In this document: in pieces, positions 43,559-52,307 of the stretch
How positions within the stretch are numbered: position 1 is the stretch's first letter
How the letters are laid out: every line of letters starts with the position of its first letter
From: Geomonas sp. RF6
GTDB taxonomy: Bacteria; Desulfobacterota; Desulfuromonadia; Geobacterales; Geobacteraceae
NCBI RefSeq assembly: GCF_021044625.1
Contig: NZ_CP087999.1
Coordinates: 4,361,001-4,425,000, forward strand
DNA length: 64,000 bases
Direction of reading: 5' to 3'
Notes under the pieces: generated by a model
Told to the model about the DNA's origin: nothing
What the model saw: only the letters and a program-made list of their open reading frames with translations
Database searches by the model: none
Program-made: the position numbers and the translations under genes

Positions 43559-44782
43559 ATGAAGGAAAGGGAAAACGGAGTAGCGATGCAACAGCCAGCG
43601 GAGCGTCCCGGGGGTGCAGGGACGGTGAATATCCTTGAATACGTCCAGATCGTGGCGGAGCGGAAGTTCCTGATCCTGTGCACGACCTTCGTGGTGGCGC
43701 TGGGGAGCGCCCTCTTCAGCATGACGCTGCCAAACCTCTACACCGCGAGCGCCCTCGTGGTGGTGAGCGATGACGACAGCGGCGGGGTGGGGGCGATGCT
43801 CGCCCAGTTCGGAGGGCTTGCCTCCCTTGCGGGCGGCTCCATGGGGGGGCCGACGAAGGGGGACCTGTACCTGACCATGCTCTCCACCGACACCGTGAAG
43901 GACCCAATCATAGACCGCTTCCGCCTCATGCAGGTGTACGAGGCAAGGCTGCGCTCCGACGCCTACGCCGCGATGAACGCGAGGGCGGAGATCTCCGCGG
44001 GGAAGAAGGACGGGGTCATCACGATAAGCTACAGCGACGAGGACCCGAAGCGTGCCGCCGCGATCGCCAACGCCTACGTGGAGGAGCTCGGCAAGCTCAC
44101 CACGAACCTCAGCATGAAGGGGGCGGGTAGCAGCCGCGGCTTCCTGGAGCAGCGCCTCACCGCTGCAAAGGCGGACCTTGCCCGCGCAGACGAGGCGCTC
44201 AAGGGGTTCCAGTCGAAGAACAAGGTGGTCGCGGTACCCGAGCAGGCAAAAGCCTCCATCGAGGGCGTGGCCCAGCTCCAGGCCCAGCTCGCCATGCAGC
44301 AGGTGCAGCTCTCCTCGCTGCAGCGCCAGTTCGCCGACACGAGCCCGGAGGTGAAGGGGGTAAAGGCTGCCATCGGCACGCTGAAGGCGCAGATCGCCCG
44401 CCAGGAGGGTGGCGGCGCCCTCGGCTCCATACCGTCCATCGGGAGCATGCCGCAGATGGGGCAGGAGTACGTGCGGCTGATGCGGGAGCTGAAGATCCAG
44501 GAGGCGCTCGTCGAGACCCTCACGAAGCAGTACGAGATGGTGAAGATCAACTCCCTGAAGGACACTGCCCCCTTCCAGCTCCTCCAGATGGCGAAGGTGC
44601 CGGAGAAGAAGAGCAAGCCGGTGCGCAGCCGCATCGTCATCCTCTCCGCCGCCGCGGGATCCTTCCTCTCCGTCGTCTACGTCTTTCTCTGTGCATCCCT
44701 CACCCGGGTAGGGGAGGAGGATCGCCAGCGCCTGCAGCGGATCGGGGAGGCGCTCGGGTTGCGGCGCCGGCGCCAGGCATGA
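43559..44782 (+). CDS. Wzz/GNVR-type chain-length determinant protein
   Basis: 407 residues. Two membrane helices near the ends (FLILCTTFVVALGSALFSM and IVILSAAAGSFLSVVYVFLCA) flank a long periplasmic region with coiled coil (FLEQRLTAAKADLARADEAL, QLQAQLAMQQVQLSSLQRQF). The C-terminal PxxP-rich stretch AKVPEKKSKPVRSR precedes TM2, as in polysaccharide copolymerases. No tyrosine kinase domain is attached, unlike Wzc/CpsD. It should control chain length or export together with the SLBB protein. Alternative start ATG 43586; 43559 is chosen for its GGGAG site. Confidence 0.9.
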   Translation: MKERENGVAMQQPAERPGGAGTVNILEYVQIVAERKFLILCTTFVVALGSALFSMTLPNLYTASALVVVSDDDSGGVGAMLAQFGGLASLAGGSMGGPTKGDLYLTMLSTDTVKDPIIDRFRLMQVYEARLRSDAYAAMNARAEISAGKKDGVITISYSDEDPKRAAAIANAYVEELGKLTTNLSMKGAGSSRGFLEQRLTAAKADLARADEALKGFQSKNKVVAVPEQAKASIEGVAQLQAQLAMQQVQLSSLQRQFADTSPEVKGVKAAIGTLKAQIARQEGGGALGSIPSIGSMPQMGQEYVRLMRELKIQEALVETLTKQYEMVKINSLKDTAPFQLLQMAKVPEKKSKPVRSRIVILSAAAGSFLSVVYVFLCASLTRVGEEDRQRLQRIGEALGLRRRRQA

Positions 44783-44798
44783 AGGAGCGGGGTACCAC

Positions 44799-45998
44799 GT
44801 GGCATTGCTGAAAAAGTTCGCATCGGTCTCCCTCTTGAACGGGCTGCTCTCCGGGTGCAACCTCGGCTGCACCGTCCTCCTGGTCAGGTGGTTCGGCACC
44901 GCCGCGTACGCTGATTACACCATGGACCTCGCCACCGTATCCCTGGTGACGATCCTCCTGGAGGTCGTGCCGAGCTCCTACCTCGTCTTCCGGGTCCAGG
45001 ACGACCCCGAGCTGGTGCACGGCGCCGCCGGCCTCGCCTGCCTGAGCGCCCTCCTCATCGCGATCCTCCTCTTCGCCCTCGATCTCTTCGGCTCCTATCA
45101 TGCCTTCTCCCCCTGGATCGCGGGGTACGGAGCGCTCCAGGCGGTGAAGCGCTATCTCGACATCAGGCTGCAGTCGAGCGGGCGCCTGGCCCAGTTCTTC
45201 CAGATAGAGACCGCCGCCGCCGGGCTGCGCCTCGGCCTCATGGGGGGGCTCCTCTGGGCGGGGTACGCCTCTCCGACGGCGCTCTGGGGTTCGCTCTCCC
45301 TCTCCGTTCTCCTCGCCCAGTCGTTCTGGTTCGCCCGCAACCGCTCGGAGCTGAAGCCGTTCCTCCTTGTCCTGCGGAGCTCGACCTGGCACCCCCTGCT
45401 GCGCGACCGCGCCGCCTACACCCCGTACTACCTGGGGATCGGGGTGAAAAGGGTACGCGACAACCTCATGCCTCTCCTCGCCGGGAGCTTCTTCCCCACG
45501 AAGGAGGCGGCCGGCGCCTTTTTCCTCGCCTACCGCGGCATCTCCTTCACCTGCGGGCAGATCAGGGTGGTGGAGGGGCTCCTGAACCACAGAAAGACGC
45601 TCGGCGCGGCCTTGAGCCTCCCCCTTGTCAACTCCGTAATCGTTGCCCTCTGCTGCCAGCTTCTGTGCATCGCCGCCTCCGTCGCGCTTTGCCTCGTCTC
45701 CGGCAGCGAGGAGCTTTACCTCGAGACGGTGATCGTGCTGAGCCTCATGGTGTGGCCCTACGTATTTTCGGTGCTCCTCAGGGCGCAGGCGTACTCGAAG
45801 TATCACCTCGCCAGCATCAATGCGAGCCTGGTCGCCTACATAGCGATCTCCCTTGCCGCCGCAACCTCCCTGCGTTCTCTCGGCGTGACCTCGGGGAGCG
45901 CCTTCGCCTTCGTCCTCCTCCTTTGCGAGCTGGGGAGCCTGGGCACCATCTACTACCTGGAAAGGAGCAGAAATGAAGTACCTGAAGCTCTTGGCTAG
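44799..45998 (+). CDS. Wzx-like flippase / polysaccharide biosynthesis membrane protein
   Basis: 399 residues, GTG start. About ten to twelve hydrophobic helices with the pattern of the MOP/MATE-like flippase superfamily (LLKKFASVSLLNGLLSGC, LVRWFGTAAYADYTM, and the RDNLMPLLAGSFF loop with basic residues). It should move lipid-linked repeat units across the inner membrane. It is 16 bases after the Wzz gene and its end overlaps the acyltransferase gene by 26 bases. Assignment rests on topology and position; sequence similarity to named Wzx is low by eye. Confidence 0.75.
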   Translation: MALLKKFASVSLLNGLLSGCNLGCTVLLVRWFGTAAYADYTMDLATVSLVTILLEVVPSSYLVFRVQDDPELVHGAAGLACLSALLIAILLFALDLFGSYHAFSPWIAGYGALQAVKRYLDIRLQSSGRLAQFFQIETAAAGLRLGLMGGLLWAGYASPTALWGSLSLSVLLAQSFWFARNRSELKPFLLVLRSSTWHPLLRDRAAYTPYYLGIGVKRVRDNLMPLLAGSFFPTKEAAGAFFLAYRGISFTCGQIRVVEGLLNHRKTLGAALSLPLVNSVIVALCCQLLCIAASVALCLVSGSEELYLETVIVLSLMVWPYVFSVLLRAQAYSKYHLASINASLVAYIAISLAAATSLRSLGVTSGSAFAFVLLLCELGSLGTIYYLERSRNEVPEALG

Positions 45999-46533
45999 CA
46001 TCCTCCTGGCGCGCTTTCGCAAGATCACTTTCCGTTCGGAGGGGGAGGGGGTGCGCTACCCCCGGGCCCGCAACACCTTTGCCTACCCGAAGAACATCTC
46101 CCTGGGGGACCACGTGCACATCGGGCCGGGGTGCCACCTGGACGGCGCCGGCGGCATCGAGATCCGCCGCGGCACCATCTTCGCCCCCGGGGTGTACATC
46201 TACTCGCGCTCCCACAACTTCGACCGCGACCTGAAGGCGCTCCCCTTTGACAACGTCATGCTGACCGCTCCGGTGACGGTGGGGGAGTACGTCTGGATCG
46301 GCTCCCGCGTCACCGTCCTTCCCGGTGTCACCATAGGGGACGGTGCGGTTATCGGCGCCGGAGCGGTGGTGGCGCGCGACGTCCCCCCCTGCGCCGTGGT
46401 GGTCGGAAATCCCGGCAAGGTGGTGAAGTACCGCAACGTGGAGGAGTTCGAGGCGCTCAGGAAAGAGGTGGATCCCTTCGTGTACACCCGGCTCGGGCAC
46501 GGGAAGGTGTTCAGGAGGAAAGAGGATGTCTGA
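45973..46533 (+). CDS. Hexapeptide-repeat (left-handed beta-helix) acyltransferase
   Basis: 186 residues. The hexapeptide repeats are obvious: ISLGDHVHIGPGCHL, IEIRRGTIFAPGVYI, VTVGEYVWIGSRVTVLPGVTI and AVIGAGAVVARDVPP. The His in SRSHNF corresponds to the catalytic base of CysE/MaaT-type enzymes. It probably O- or N-acetylates a sugar of the exopolysaccharide, using acetyl-CoA in the cytoplasm. The start at 45973 lies inside the flippase gene; the stop overlaps the next glycosyltransferase gene by 8 bases. Confidence 0.9.
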   Translation: MKYLKLLASILLARFRKITFRSEGEGVRYPRARNTFAYPKNISLGDHVHIGPGCHLDGAGGIEIRRGTIFAPGVYIYSRSHNFDRDLKALPFDNVMLTAPVTVGEYVWIGSRVTVLPGVTIGDGAVIGAGAVVARDVPPCAVVVGNPGKVVKYRNVEEFEALRKEVDPFVYTRLGHGKVFRRKEDV

Positions 46534-47692
46534 GAAAAAGCTGGTGTACATACTGAACCGCTACGGGGCGGCGGAAGCGAGCCACTTCCACCACATTCTC
46601 GGCCTCCTGGAGACGATGGCCGAGCAGGGGTGCCAGATCGCCCTGGTAATCGAGAAGGCCGACAGCATCCCCGCCTTCCGCACCCCCCGCGTCAGGGTGA
46701 TCCCCCTGCGGCGCCGCAAGGGAGTCGGCCGTTTCCTGGAGCTCTTCGCCACCATTCGCGCCCTCATCAAGGAAGGGTACACCTCCACCTTCGTGAGGAT
46801 AGCGGCTCCCGCGGCTCTCACCGCCACGGCAGCGCACAGGATCTTCGGTGGTGCTGTCTTCTTCTGGCAGAGCGGCACGACGCTGGAGTACGACCGGGAG
46901 CAGCCCTGGTCCCTGAAGAAGGCGCGGTGGTTTGTCACTTCCCACCTCCCGAACTGCGCGGCGCGGCGCCTGGTGCACTTTTTCGTCACCGGCCCCTCCT
47001 TCATGGTCGACTACTACGCCACGGTCGGCAGGGTGCGCCGCGACAAGATCAGGCTCCTTTACAACGATATCGACGTGCGGCGCTTCGCCCCCTCCGCGGA
47101 GAGGAAAAAGGGGAAGCAGGAGTTTTTGCAGTCGCTCGGCTACCGCGGCGACGAGCTCCTCATGCTCCTCGTGCACCGCATGTCGCCGGTGCGAAGGACG
47201 CTCCTCTACTTCCCGAGCTGCCTCGCTCCGCTGAAGGATGAGGGTCTCCTTCAAGATGTGGTGGTAGTCGTGGCCGGCGCAGGGCCCGAGCTTCCCGCGG
47301 TGCGCGCGGCGGCTTCCGACTCGGGGGTCTCCGAGCGCTGCATCTTCCTCGGCAACGTGGCGAACAAGGAGATCGAGAAGCTCTACGGCATGTCGGACCT
47401 CTTCCTGCACCCCACCTACAACGAAGGGTTCCCGAGGGTAGTGCTGGAAGCTATGGCGGCGGGGCTTCCTATCGCCTCCACCGACGCGGGGGGTACCCGC
47501 GAGCTCCTGGGACCTGTGCAGGGGGAGCTGGTGGTCAGCCGCGACGAGCCGGCCGCCTTTGCCGAAATTCTCGCGCTTCTCGTGCGGGACCGCGCCCTCA
47601 GGGAGGGGCTCTCCCGGGAGAACCTGCAGTGGGTGCAGCGCTACTCCACTGAGGAGATTTCCGCCATGTACCAGGAGGTGCTCTTCGCATGA
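46526..47692 (+). CDS. GT4-family glycosyltransferase 1
   Basis: 388 residues with two Rossmann-like halves of the GT-B fold. The C-terminal donor-site motif is EGFPRVVLEAMAAGLPIAS. It should transfer a sugar from a nucleotide donor to a lipid-linked intermediate at the inner face of the membrane. Donor and linkage cannot be read. The N-terminus has no signal peptide. It overlaps its neighbours (8 and 4 bases), typical for this operon. Confidence 0.88.
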   Translation: MSEKKLVYILNRYGAAEASHFHHILGLLETMAEQGCQIALVIEKADSIPAFRTPRVRVIPLRRRKGVGRFLELFATIRALIKEGYTSTFVRIAAPAALTATAAHRIFGGAVFFWQSGTTLEYDREQPWSLKKARWFVTSHLPNCAARRLVHFFVTGPSFMVDYYATVGRVRRDKIRLLYNDIDVRRFAPSAERKKGKQEFLQSLGYRGDELLMLLVHRMSPVRRTLLYFPSCLAPLKDEGLLQDVVVVVAGAGPELPAVRAAASDSGVSERCIFLGNVANKEIEKLYGMSDLFLHPTYNEGFPRVVLEAMAAGLPIASTDAGGTRELLGPVQGELVVSRDEPAAFAEILALLVRDRALREGLSRENLQWVQRYSTEEISAMYQEVLFA

Positions 47693-48858
47693 AAAAGACG
47701 GTCCTCTTCCACGTCAGTGGCAACCAGTACGACCCCTTTCCCGCCACGCACCATACGCGCCGCATCTGGGAGGAGCTGAGCCGGGGTGTCGATGAGTATC
47801 ACCTGGTGGCCCGCGGCAGGATCAACTCTTACCAGCACTCCGTGCACGGCAAGATCCACCTGCACCTTCTCCCCGCCTGGGGGCGCCGGATGTGGGTCTT
47901 TTTCCTCCTGAGCTGGGCGCTCCCCTTCTTTGTGCTGCGCTACCGACCAACCCATCTCGTGGCGCAGTGCCCCGTGCTGGGGGGGCTCGCGGCAAGCGCC
48001 TGCTCGAAGCTCTTCGGGATTCCTCTCTTCATGGAGCTGCACGGGGTGCACTACTTCGTCCCTACCACCGAACGGATCGCCTCCCGGCTGGAGCACCTCT
48101 GCTACCGCCTCCTCTCCCCCATCTCCTTTGCCGCGGCGCAAAAGATCCGCTCCCTCTCCGAGCACATGACGCAGGAGCTTCGGCGCGTGTATGGAGCCGG
48201 GGCGGTGGAGAAGGCGGTGGTGGTGCCAAACCGCGTCGACCTGAAGGTCTTCTCGAGGGCGAAGGATTGCTACTCCATCGAGGGGGCGGTCCGCATCGTC
48301 ATGGTGGGGAGCTTCTACCCGGTGAAGAACCAGCTCGCGCTCGTCGAGGCGCTGCACCGGTGTGGGATCGACTTCAGGCTCTCCCTCGTCGGGGCGGGGC
48401 CTCTGAAGGGGGCGATCGTGGAGCTGGCGCAGAAGCTAGGGATCGCGGATCGTCTGGAGATCCACCAGAACCTGAGCCACGCGCAGCTTGCCGACCTCCT
48501 GGTGCGCCACGACCTCTACGTTCACTATTCCCTCGCGGAAGGGGTGCCCCGCGCGGTGCTGGAGGCGATGGCGGCGGGGCTCCCCGTCGTTTCCACCCCC
48601 GTCGGCTACATAAACGGTGTCCTGGTGCACGGGGAGAACGCGCTGCTGCTGCAGGAGCCGTGGGGCGACGACCTGTGCGCGACGCTGGGGCGCCTGCTCG
48701 AGTCGCAGCCGCTGCGGGAGTCCCTCGGGCGGCGGGCGCGCCGCACCATCGAGGAGAAGTTCGAGTGGCACCGCGTCTTTGCCCTTTACCGGCGCGAAAT
48801 CCTCTCCTGCGCTCCCCCCGTTTCCGGCCCGAAGGTGCTGCCGCCGTGCGTATCCTGA
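47689..48858 (+). CDS. GT4-family glycosyltransferase 2
   Basis: 389 residues, GT-B fold. The donor-binding half contains VGSFYPVKNQLALVEALHR, VGAGPLKGAI and EGVPRAVLEAMAAGLPVVS. The N-terminal half has a hydrophobic segment (MWVFFLLSWALPFFVL, ~65-80), probably for membrane association near the lipid acceptor. It overlaps the next gene by 13 bases. Sugar specificity is unknown. Confidence 0.88.
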   Translation: MKKTVLFHVSGNQYDPFPATHHTRRIWEELSRGVDEYHLVARGRINSYQHSVHGKIHLHLLPAWGRRMWVFFLLSWALPFFVLRYRPTHLVAQCPVLGGLAASACSKLFGIPLFMELHGVHYFVPTTERIASRLEHLCYRLLSPISFAAAQKIRSLSEHMTQELRRVYGAGAVEKAVVVPNRVDLKVFSRAKDCYSIEGAVRIVMVGSFYPVKNQLALVEALHRCGIDFRLSLVGAGPLKGAIVELAQKLGIADRLEIHQNLSHAQLADLLVRHDLYVHYSLAEGVPRAVLEAMAAGLPVVSTPVGYINGVLVHGENALLLQEPWGDDLCATLGRLLESQPLRESLGRRARRTIEEKFEWHRVFALYRREILSCAPPVSGPKVLPPCVS

Positions 48859-49904
48859 GGCTCTACCCCTTTCTCCCCCCGCTGCCGGGTGGGATGGAGA
48901 GGCACATCCAGCGCCTCTCTGAGGAGCAGCGTCGCCTCGGGTGCCAGGTAACGATCCTCTTCAACCGGGGGGAGGGGACCGCACCCTGCGACCTGCGTGT
49001 CCTGTCCTGGCTCAACCTCCGGAAGGTGCGCCCGCAGGCGCTGCGCGACCTCCTGTACTACCTCGCGGTGGCGCTGAAGGCGGCGGCAACCGGGATCCGC
49101 GCCGACGTCGTGCACGTGCACGGCGACTGGAGCGCCTTTTTCCTGGGGCGGCTGGTGCGCGCGATCACCGGCGCTTCCCGCTCCGTGGCGAGCCTGCACT
49201 GCGCGCCGCCGCGCAAGGGGTGGCACCTGGTGTACCGCGCGGCCCTCAAGGGGTACAGCGTGGTGTACACGACCGGCGCCGGGGACGCGGCGTATCTGCG
49301 CGAGCGCTGCAAAGTCCCCGCGTGCTGGCAAAACAGCGGTGTCGACGAGCATTTTTTCGAGGGGGTTACGGCGCCCGCTGAAACGCTTGCCGACGTGGTG
49401 TGCGTTGCCAACTTCCTCCCGGTCAAAAACCACGCGCTGGTCCTTGAGATCGCCCGGGCCCTGCCGGAGCGCCGCTTCCTCCTTATCGGGGACGGTCCGC
49501 TGCGCGCCCCCCTCGAGGAGCACTGCCTGACCTCGGGGCTCGCCAACGTCTTCTTCGCCGGGCGTCTCAGCGGACCGGAGGTGCGTCGCGCCCTCGCCGG
49601 GTCGAGGGTCTTTCTCTCCACCGCGCTCAGGGAGGGGACTCCCACCGCCCTTCTGGAGGCGATGGGGTGCGGGCTGCCGGTGGTGATCTCCGCCTCCAAC
49701 GACTACGGAACGCTGGTGAGGGAAGGGGAGAACGGCTACGTGGTAGAGGGGTTCGCCCCGGAGCGCTACGTGGCGCTCTTGCGCGGGCTCCTCGCGGAGG
49801 GGGAGAGGCTGAAGGAGATGGGGGAGCGAAACCGGCAGGAGAGCAGGCGTCACGTGTGGCCCGAGGTGGCCCGGCGCATCACCGGGTGGATGGAGGCTGT
49901 ATGA
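48846..49904 (+). CDS. GT4-family glycosyltransferase 3
   Basis: 352 residues from a GTG at 48846 that lies inside the previous gene. The first residues RILRLYPFLPPLPGGMERH form the typical acceptor-side start of GT4 enzymes; the donor side has VANFLPVKNHALVLEIAR, LIGDGPLRAPL and EGTPTALLEAMGCGLPVV. No earlier start fits the fold. It overlaps the following gene by 4 bases. Sugar specificity unknown. Confidence 0.88.
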   Translation: MRILRLYPFLPPLPGGMERHIQRLSEEQRRLGCQVTILFNRGEGTAPCDLRVLSWLNLRKVRPQALRDLLYYLAVALKAAATGIRADVVHVHGDWSAFFLGRLVRAITGASRSVASLHCAPPRKGWHLVYRAALKGYSVVYTTGAGDAAYLRERCKVPACWQNSGVDEHFFEGVTAPAETLADVVCVANFLPVKNHALVLEIARALPERRFLLIGDGPLRAPLEEHCLTSGLANVFFAGRLSGPEVRRALAGSRVFLSTALREGTPTALLEAMGCGLPVVISASNDYGTLVREGENGYVVEGFAPERYVALLRGLLAEGERLKEMGERNRQESRRHVWPEVARRITGWMEAV

Positions 49905-50989
49905 AGAGGGGAGGGGGAGAAGGGGGAGCGGTCCTCCAGATAGTCACCGGTCTCGGCGTCGGTGGAGCGGAGCGGGTCGTCCTGGAGCTCGCCACGCGCC
50001 TGCAAAAGGAGGGGTACCGCCCGATCGTGGTGAGCCTTGGCAGCCAGGACGGCATCCTCTCCCAGTACCCGGAGCTCTCCGTCCCGGTCCATACGCTGGT
50101 CATGAAGAAGAACCCCTGGTCTTTCCTGCGGGGGTGCGCGCAGATCGTACGCCTGGCGCGGCGCGAGGGGGCGCGGGTCCTGCACGCCCACATGTTCCAC
50201 TCCCTCGTGGTAGCCGTCGCCTGCCGTCTCCTCCTCCCCGGGAGCCGCGTCGTCTTCACCAGTCACAGCTTCAGCGGCTTCTCTCCGCTGCGCAGCGTGC
50301 TCATCAATCTGACGAAGGGGGTGCGGGACGCCGACGTCGTCTTCTCCAGCCGGCAGCACGTGAGCTTCAACTGCGCCAGGACGGCGGTGATCCCCAACGG
50401 GGTCGCACTCCCCGGGGAGGGCGCGGAAACGGTCGACCCCCGTGAGGGTGGGCGCGTCTTTCTCTTTGTGGGGAGGCTGGAGCGCCCCAAAAACCCGGTG
50501 GCCCTCGTGCAGGCCTTCTCCAGGATGCGCCACCGCGACTGCGAGCTGTGGATGGTCGGCGACGGCTCCTTGCGCGGCGAGGTGACGCGCGCCATCGCGG
50601 AATGCGGCGTCGGCGACCGCGTCAGGCTCCTCGGCGTGCGGGGCGACGTGCCGTCCCTCATGCAGGGGGCGGACTGCTTCGTCATGTCCTCTCTGTGGGA
50701 AGGGCTGCCGATGGTGATTCTGGAGGCGGGCGCCGCCGGAATTCCGGTCGTTGCCCCGCCGGTGGGGGCTATTCCGGAGATACTGGGCGACGGCTGCGGC
50801 TTTCTCGCGGAACCGGGACTCCTCGAAGGTGCGCTCGACGAGGTGCTGGACGATTACCAGGAGGCCCGGCGCCGCGGCAACCGGCTGCGCGAAAAGGTGG
50901 CCGGGAAATACAGCCTCGAAGGGATGGCGCGCGCCCATGCGGCGCTGTACGACGGGGTGTCGGCGGCGCCGTTCGCCGCTGCGAGGTAG
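49901..50989 (+). CDS. GT4-family glycosyltransferase 4
   Basis: 362 residues. LQIVTGLGVGGAERVVLELA is the N-terminal GT4 signature with the GGAE motif. The donor side has FVGRLERPKNPVALVQAF, VGDGSLRGEV and EGLPMVILEAGAAGIPVV. The start ATGA overlaps the stop of the previous gene. It is seven bases from the polymerase gene. Specificity unknown. Confidence 0.88.
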   Translation: MKRGGGEGGAVLQIVTGLGVGGAERVVLELATRLQKEGYRPIVVSLGSQDGILSQYPELSVPVHTLVMKKNPWSFLRGCAQIVRLARREGARVLHAHMFHSLVVAVACRLLLPGSRVVFTSHSFSGFSPLRSVLINLTKGVRDADVVFSSRQHVSFNCARTAVIPNGVALPGEGAETVDPREGGRVFLFVGRLERPKNPVALVQAFSRMRHRDCELWMVGDGSLRGEVTRAIAECGVGDRVRLLGVRGDVPSLMQGADCFVMSSLWEGLPMVILEAGAAGIPVVAPPVGAIPEILGDGCGFLAEPGLLEGALDEVLDDYQEARRRGNRLREKVAGKYSLEGMARAHAALYDGVSAAPFAAAR

Positions 50990-50996
50990 GAGAGGG

Positions 50997-52250
50997 ATGA
51001 ATCCGGACATCATCAAGGCGTGCGCGCCACCATTCTTCTTCATCATCTGGTTCATCTTCGCCCAGCGCGCCGCCAGCCGCCGCGTCGCCGGGGCCGCGCT
51101 TTTTTTCACCAGTGCCGTGGCCTGCTCGCAGAATTTCAGCCTGTGCTACCGCCAGGTGCACCAGCTGATCCAGGTCTTTCTCATCGCCGGGGCGGTCTTC
51201 TCCACCATCTTTTCCTGGCGGGTGCTGCGCTGCAACTCCATCTTCGCCGTCCTCGCCATCTTCATCGGGATATCTCTCGCCTTTGCGCCGCTCGACGCTG
51301 ACGCTCGGGTCCAGCTGGTGAACATCATCTCCGTGGTGGGGGTACTGAACTACCTGTACCTCTCCTGTCAGGAAAAGGGCGAGCTGCAGGAGCTCATGAG
51401 GTTCATCGCCTTTCTCGCCGTGGCTCTCGCGCTCGCCGGGATCGCGCAGTCTCTGCTCGCGCCGGGTACCCGCGCCGAGGGGACGATGAACAACCCGAAC
51501 TACTACGGCTATGTCCTCGGGCTCGGCTGCTGTCTCGTGGCGGTGGAGTGCCGCGGCATGCGCCGGATTCTCGCCCTTTTGATCCTTATGCTGGGGATCC
51601 TGGTCAGCGGATCGCGCAGCGCTCTCTTTTTCCCCCTGCTGCAGGTCGCCTGGAGCGCCTACCGCACCGGAAACGTGCGCCGGACCCTCGGGTACCTCTG
51701 CGCCTGCGCGCTTGTGGTGGGGATACTCCTCTCCCTGAACCTCACCCGCTTCTCCGACACGGAAGCGAGCCAGGGGAGCGACGCGGAAAGGATCATCTTC
51801 GCCATGATCGCCCTGCGCATGGCGAACGACCACCCCTTCACCGGGGTCGGGTGGGGGCGTTTCGTCAGCGAGTTCGGGGCCTACAGCACGGGAGCCGAGA
51901 AGATGCTCACCGACTCCGGCTCCATCGACGTCTCCGACCAGGAGCGGCGCGTCACCCACAACGACCTCGTGCGCATCCTGGCGGAGCTCGGTTGGGTGGC
52001 GTGCCTCGCGACGGTCGCCCTTTCGCTCTGGGCGCTGGTGAAGATCTTCAGGCGCAAGGGGTTCGGCGCGGAGTACCTCTTCAGCGTCTGGCTCGGGACG
52101 GTGACCTTTTCACTGACCCACAACAACCTCAACGGTGCTCTCTTCTGGTTCTTTTTCCTCCTCCCCTTCTTCCTCGATGGGCAGGCGCGTCAAGAAGCTG
52201 CCGTTCCTGCTTCCTTCCAGCGGGTTCCCCCCCTTGTCGAAGCGCGTTAG
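50997..52250 (+). CDS. O-antigen polymerase/ligase-type membrane protein (Wzy-like)
   Basis: 417 residues with about ten membrane helices and a large periplasmic loop between the later helices (~260-330, PFTGVGWGRFVSEFGAYS, DQERRVTHNDLVRILAELG). The WGRF and H-N-x-x-(V/L) motifs are typical of the Wzy_C/O-antigen ligase family. It should link repeat units into a polymer on the periplasmic side. The AGAGGG site precedes the ATG at 50997. Whether it is a polymerase or a ligase cannot be decided from sequence, but the EPS operon position favours polymerase. Confidence 0.85.
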   Translation: MNPDIIKACAPPFFFIIWFIFAQRAASRRVAGAALFFTSAVACSQNFSLCYRQVHQLIQVFLIAGAVFSTIFSWRVLRCNSIFAVLAIFIGISLAFAPLDADARVQLVNIISVVGVLNYLYLSCQEKGELQELMRFIAFLAVALALAGIAQSLLAPGTRAEGTMNNPNYYGYVLGLGCCLVAVECRGMRRILALLILMLGILVSGSRSALFFPLLQVAWSAYRTGNVRRTLGYLCACALVVGILLSLNLTRFSDTEASQGSDAERIIFAMIALRMANDHPFTGVGWGRFVSEFGAYSTGAEKMLTDSGSIDVSDQERRVTHNDLVRILAELGWVACLATVALSLWALVKIFRRKGFGAEYLFSVWLGTVTFSLTHNNLNGALFWFFFLLPFFLDGQARQEAAVPASFQRVPPLVEAR

Positions 52251-52307
52251 CAGCGAAGAAAAGGTTCATCCGGGTGTTTGCCCGGCACATTACGTACAGG
52301 AGTGGTG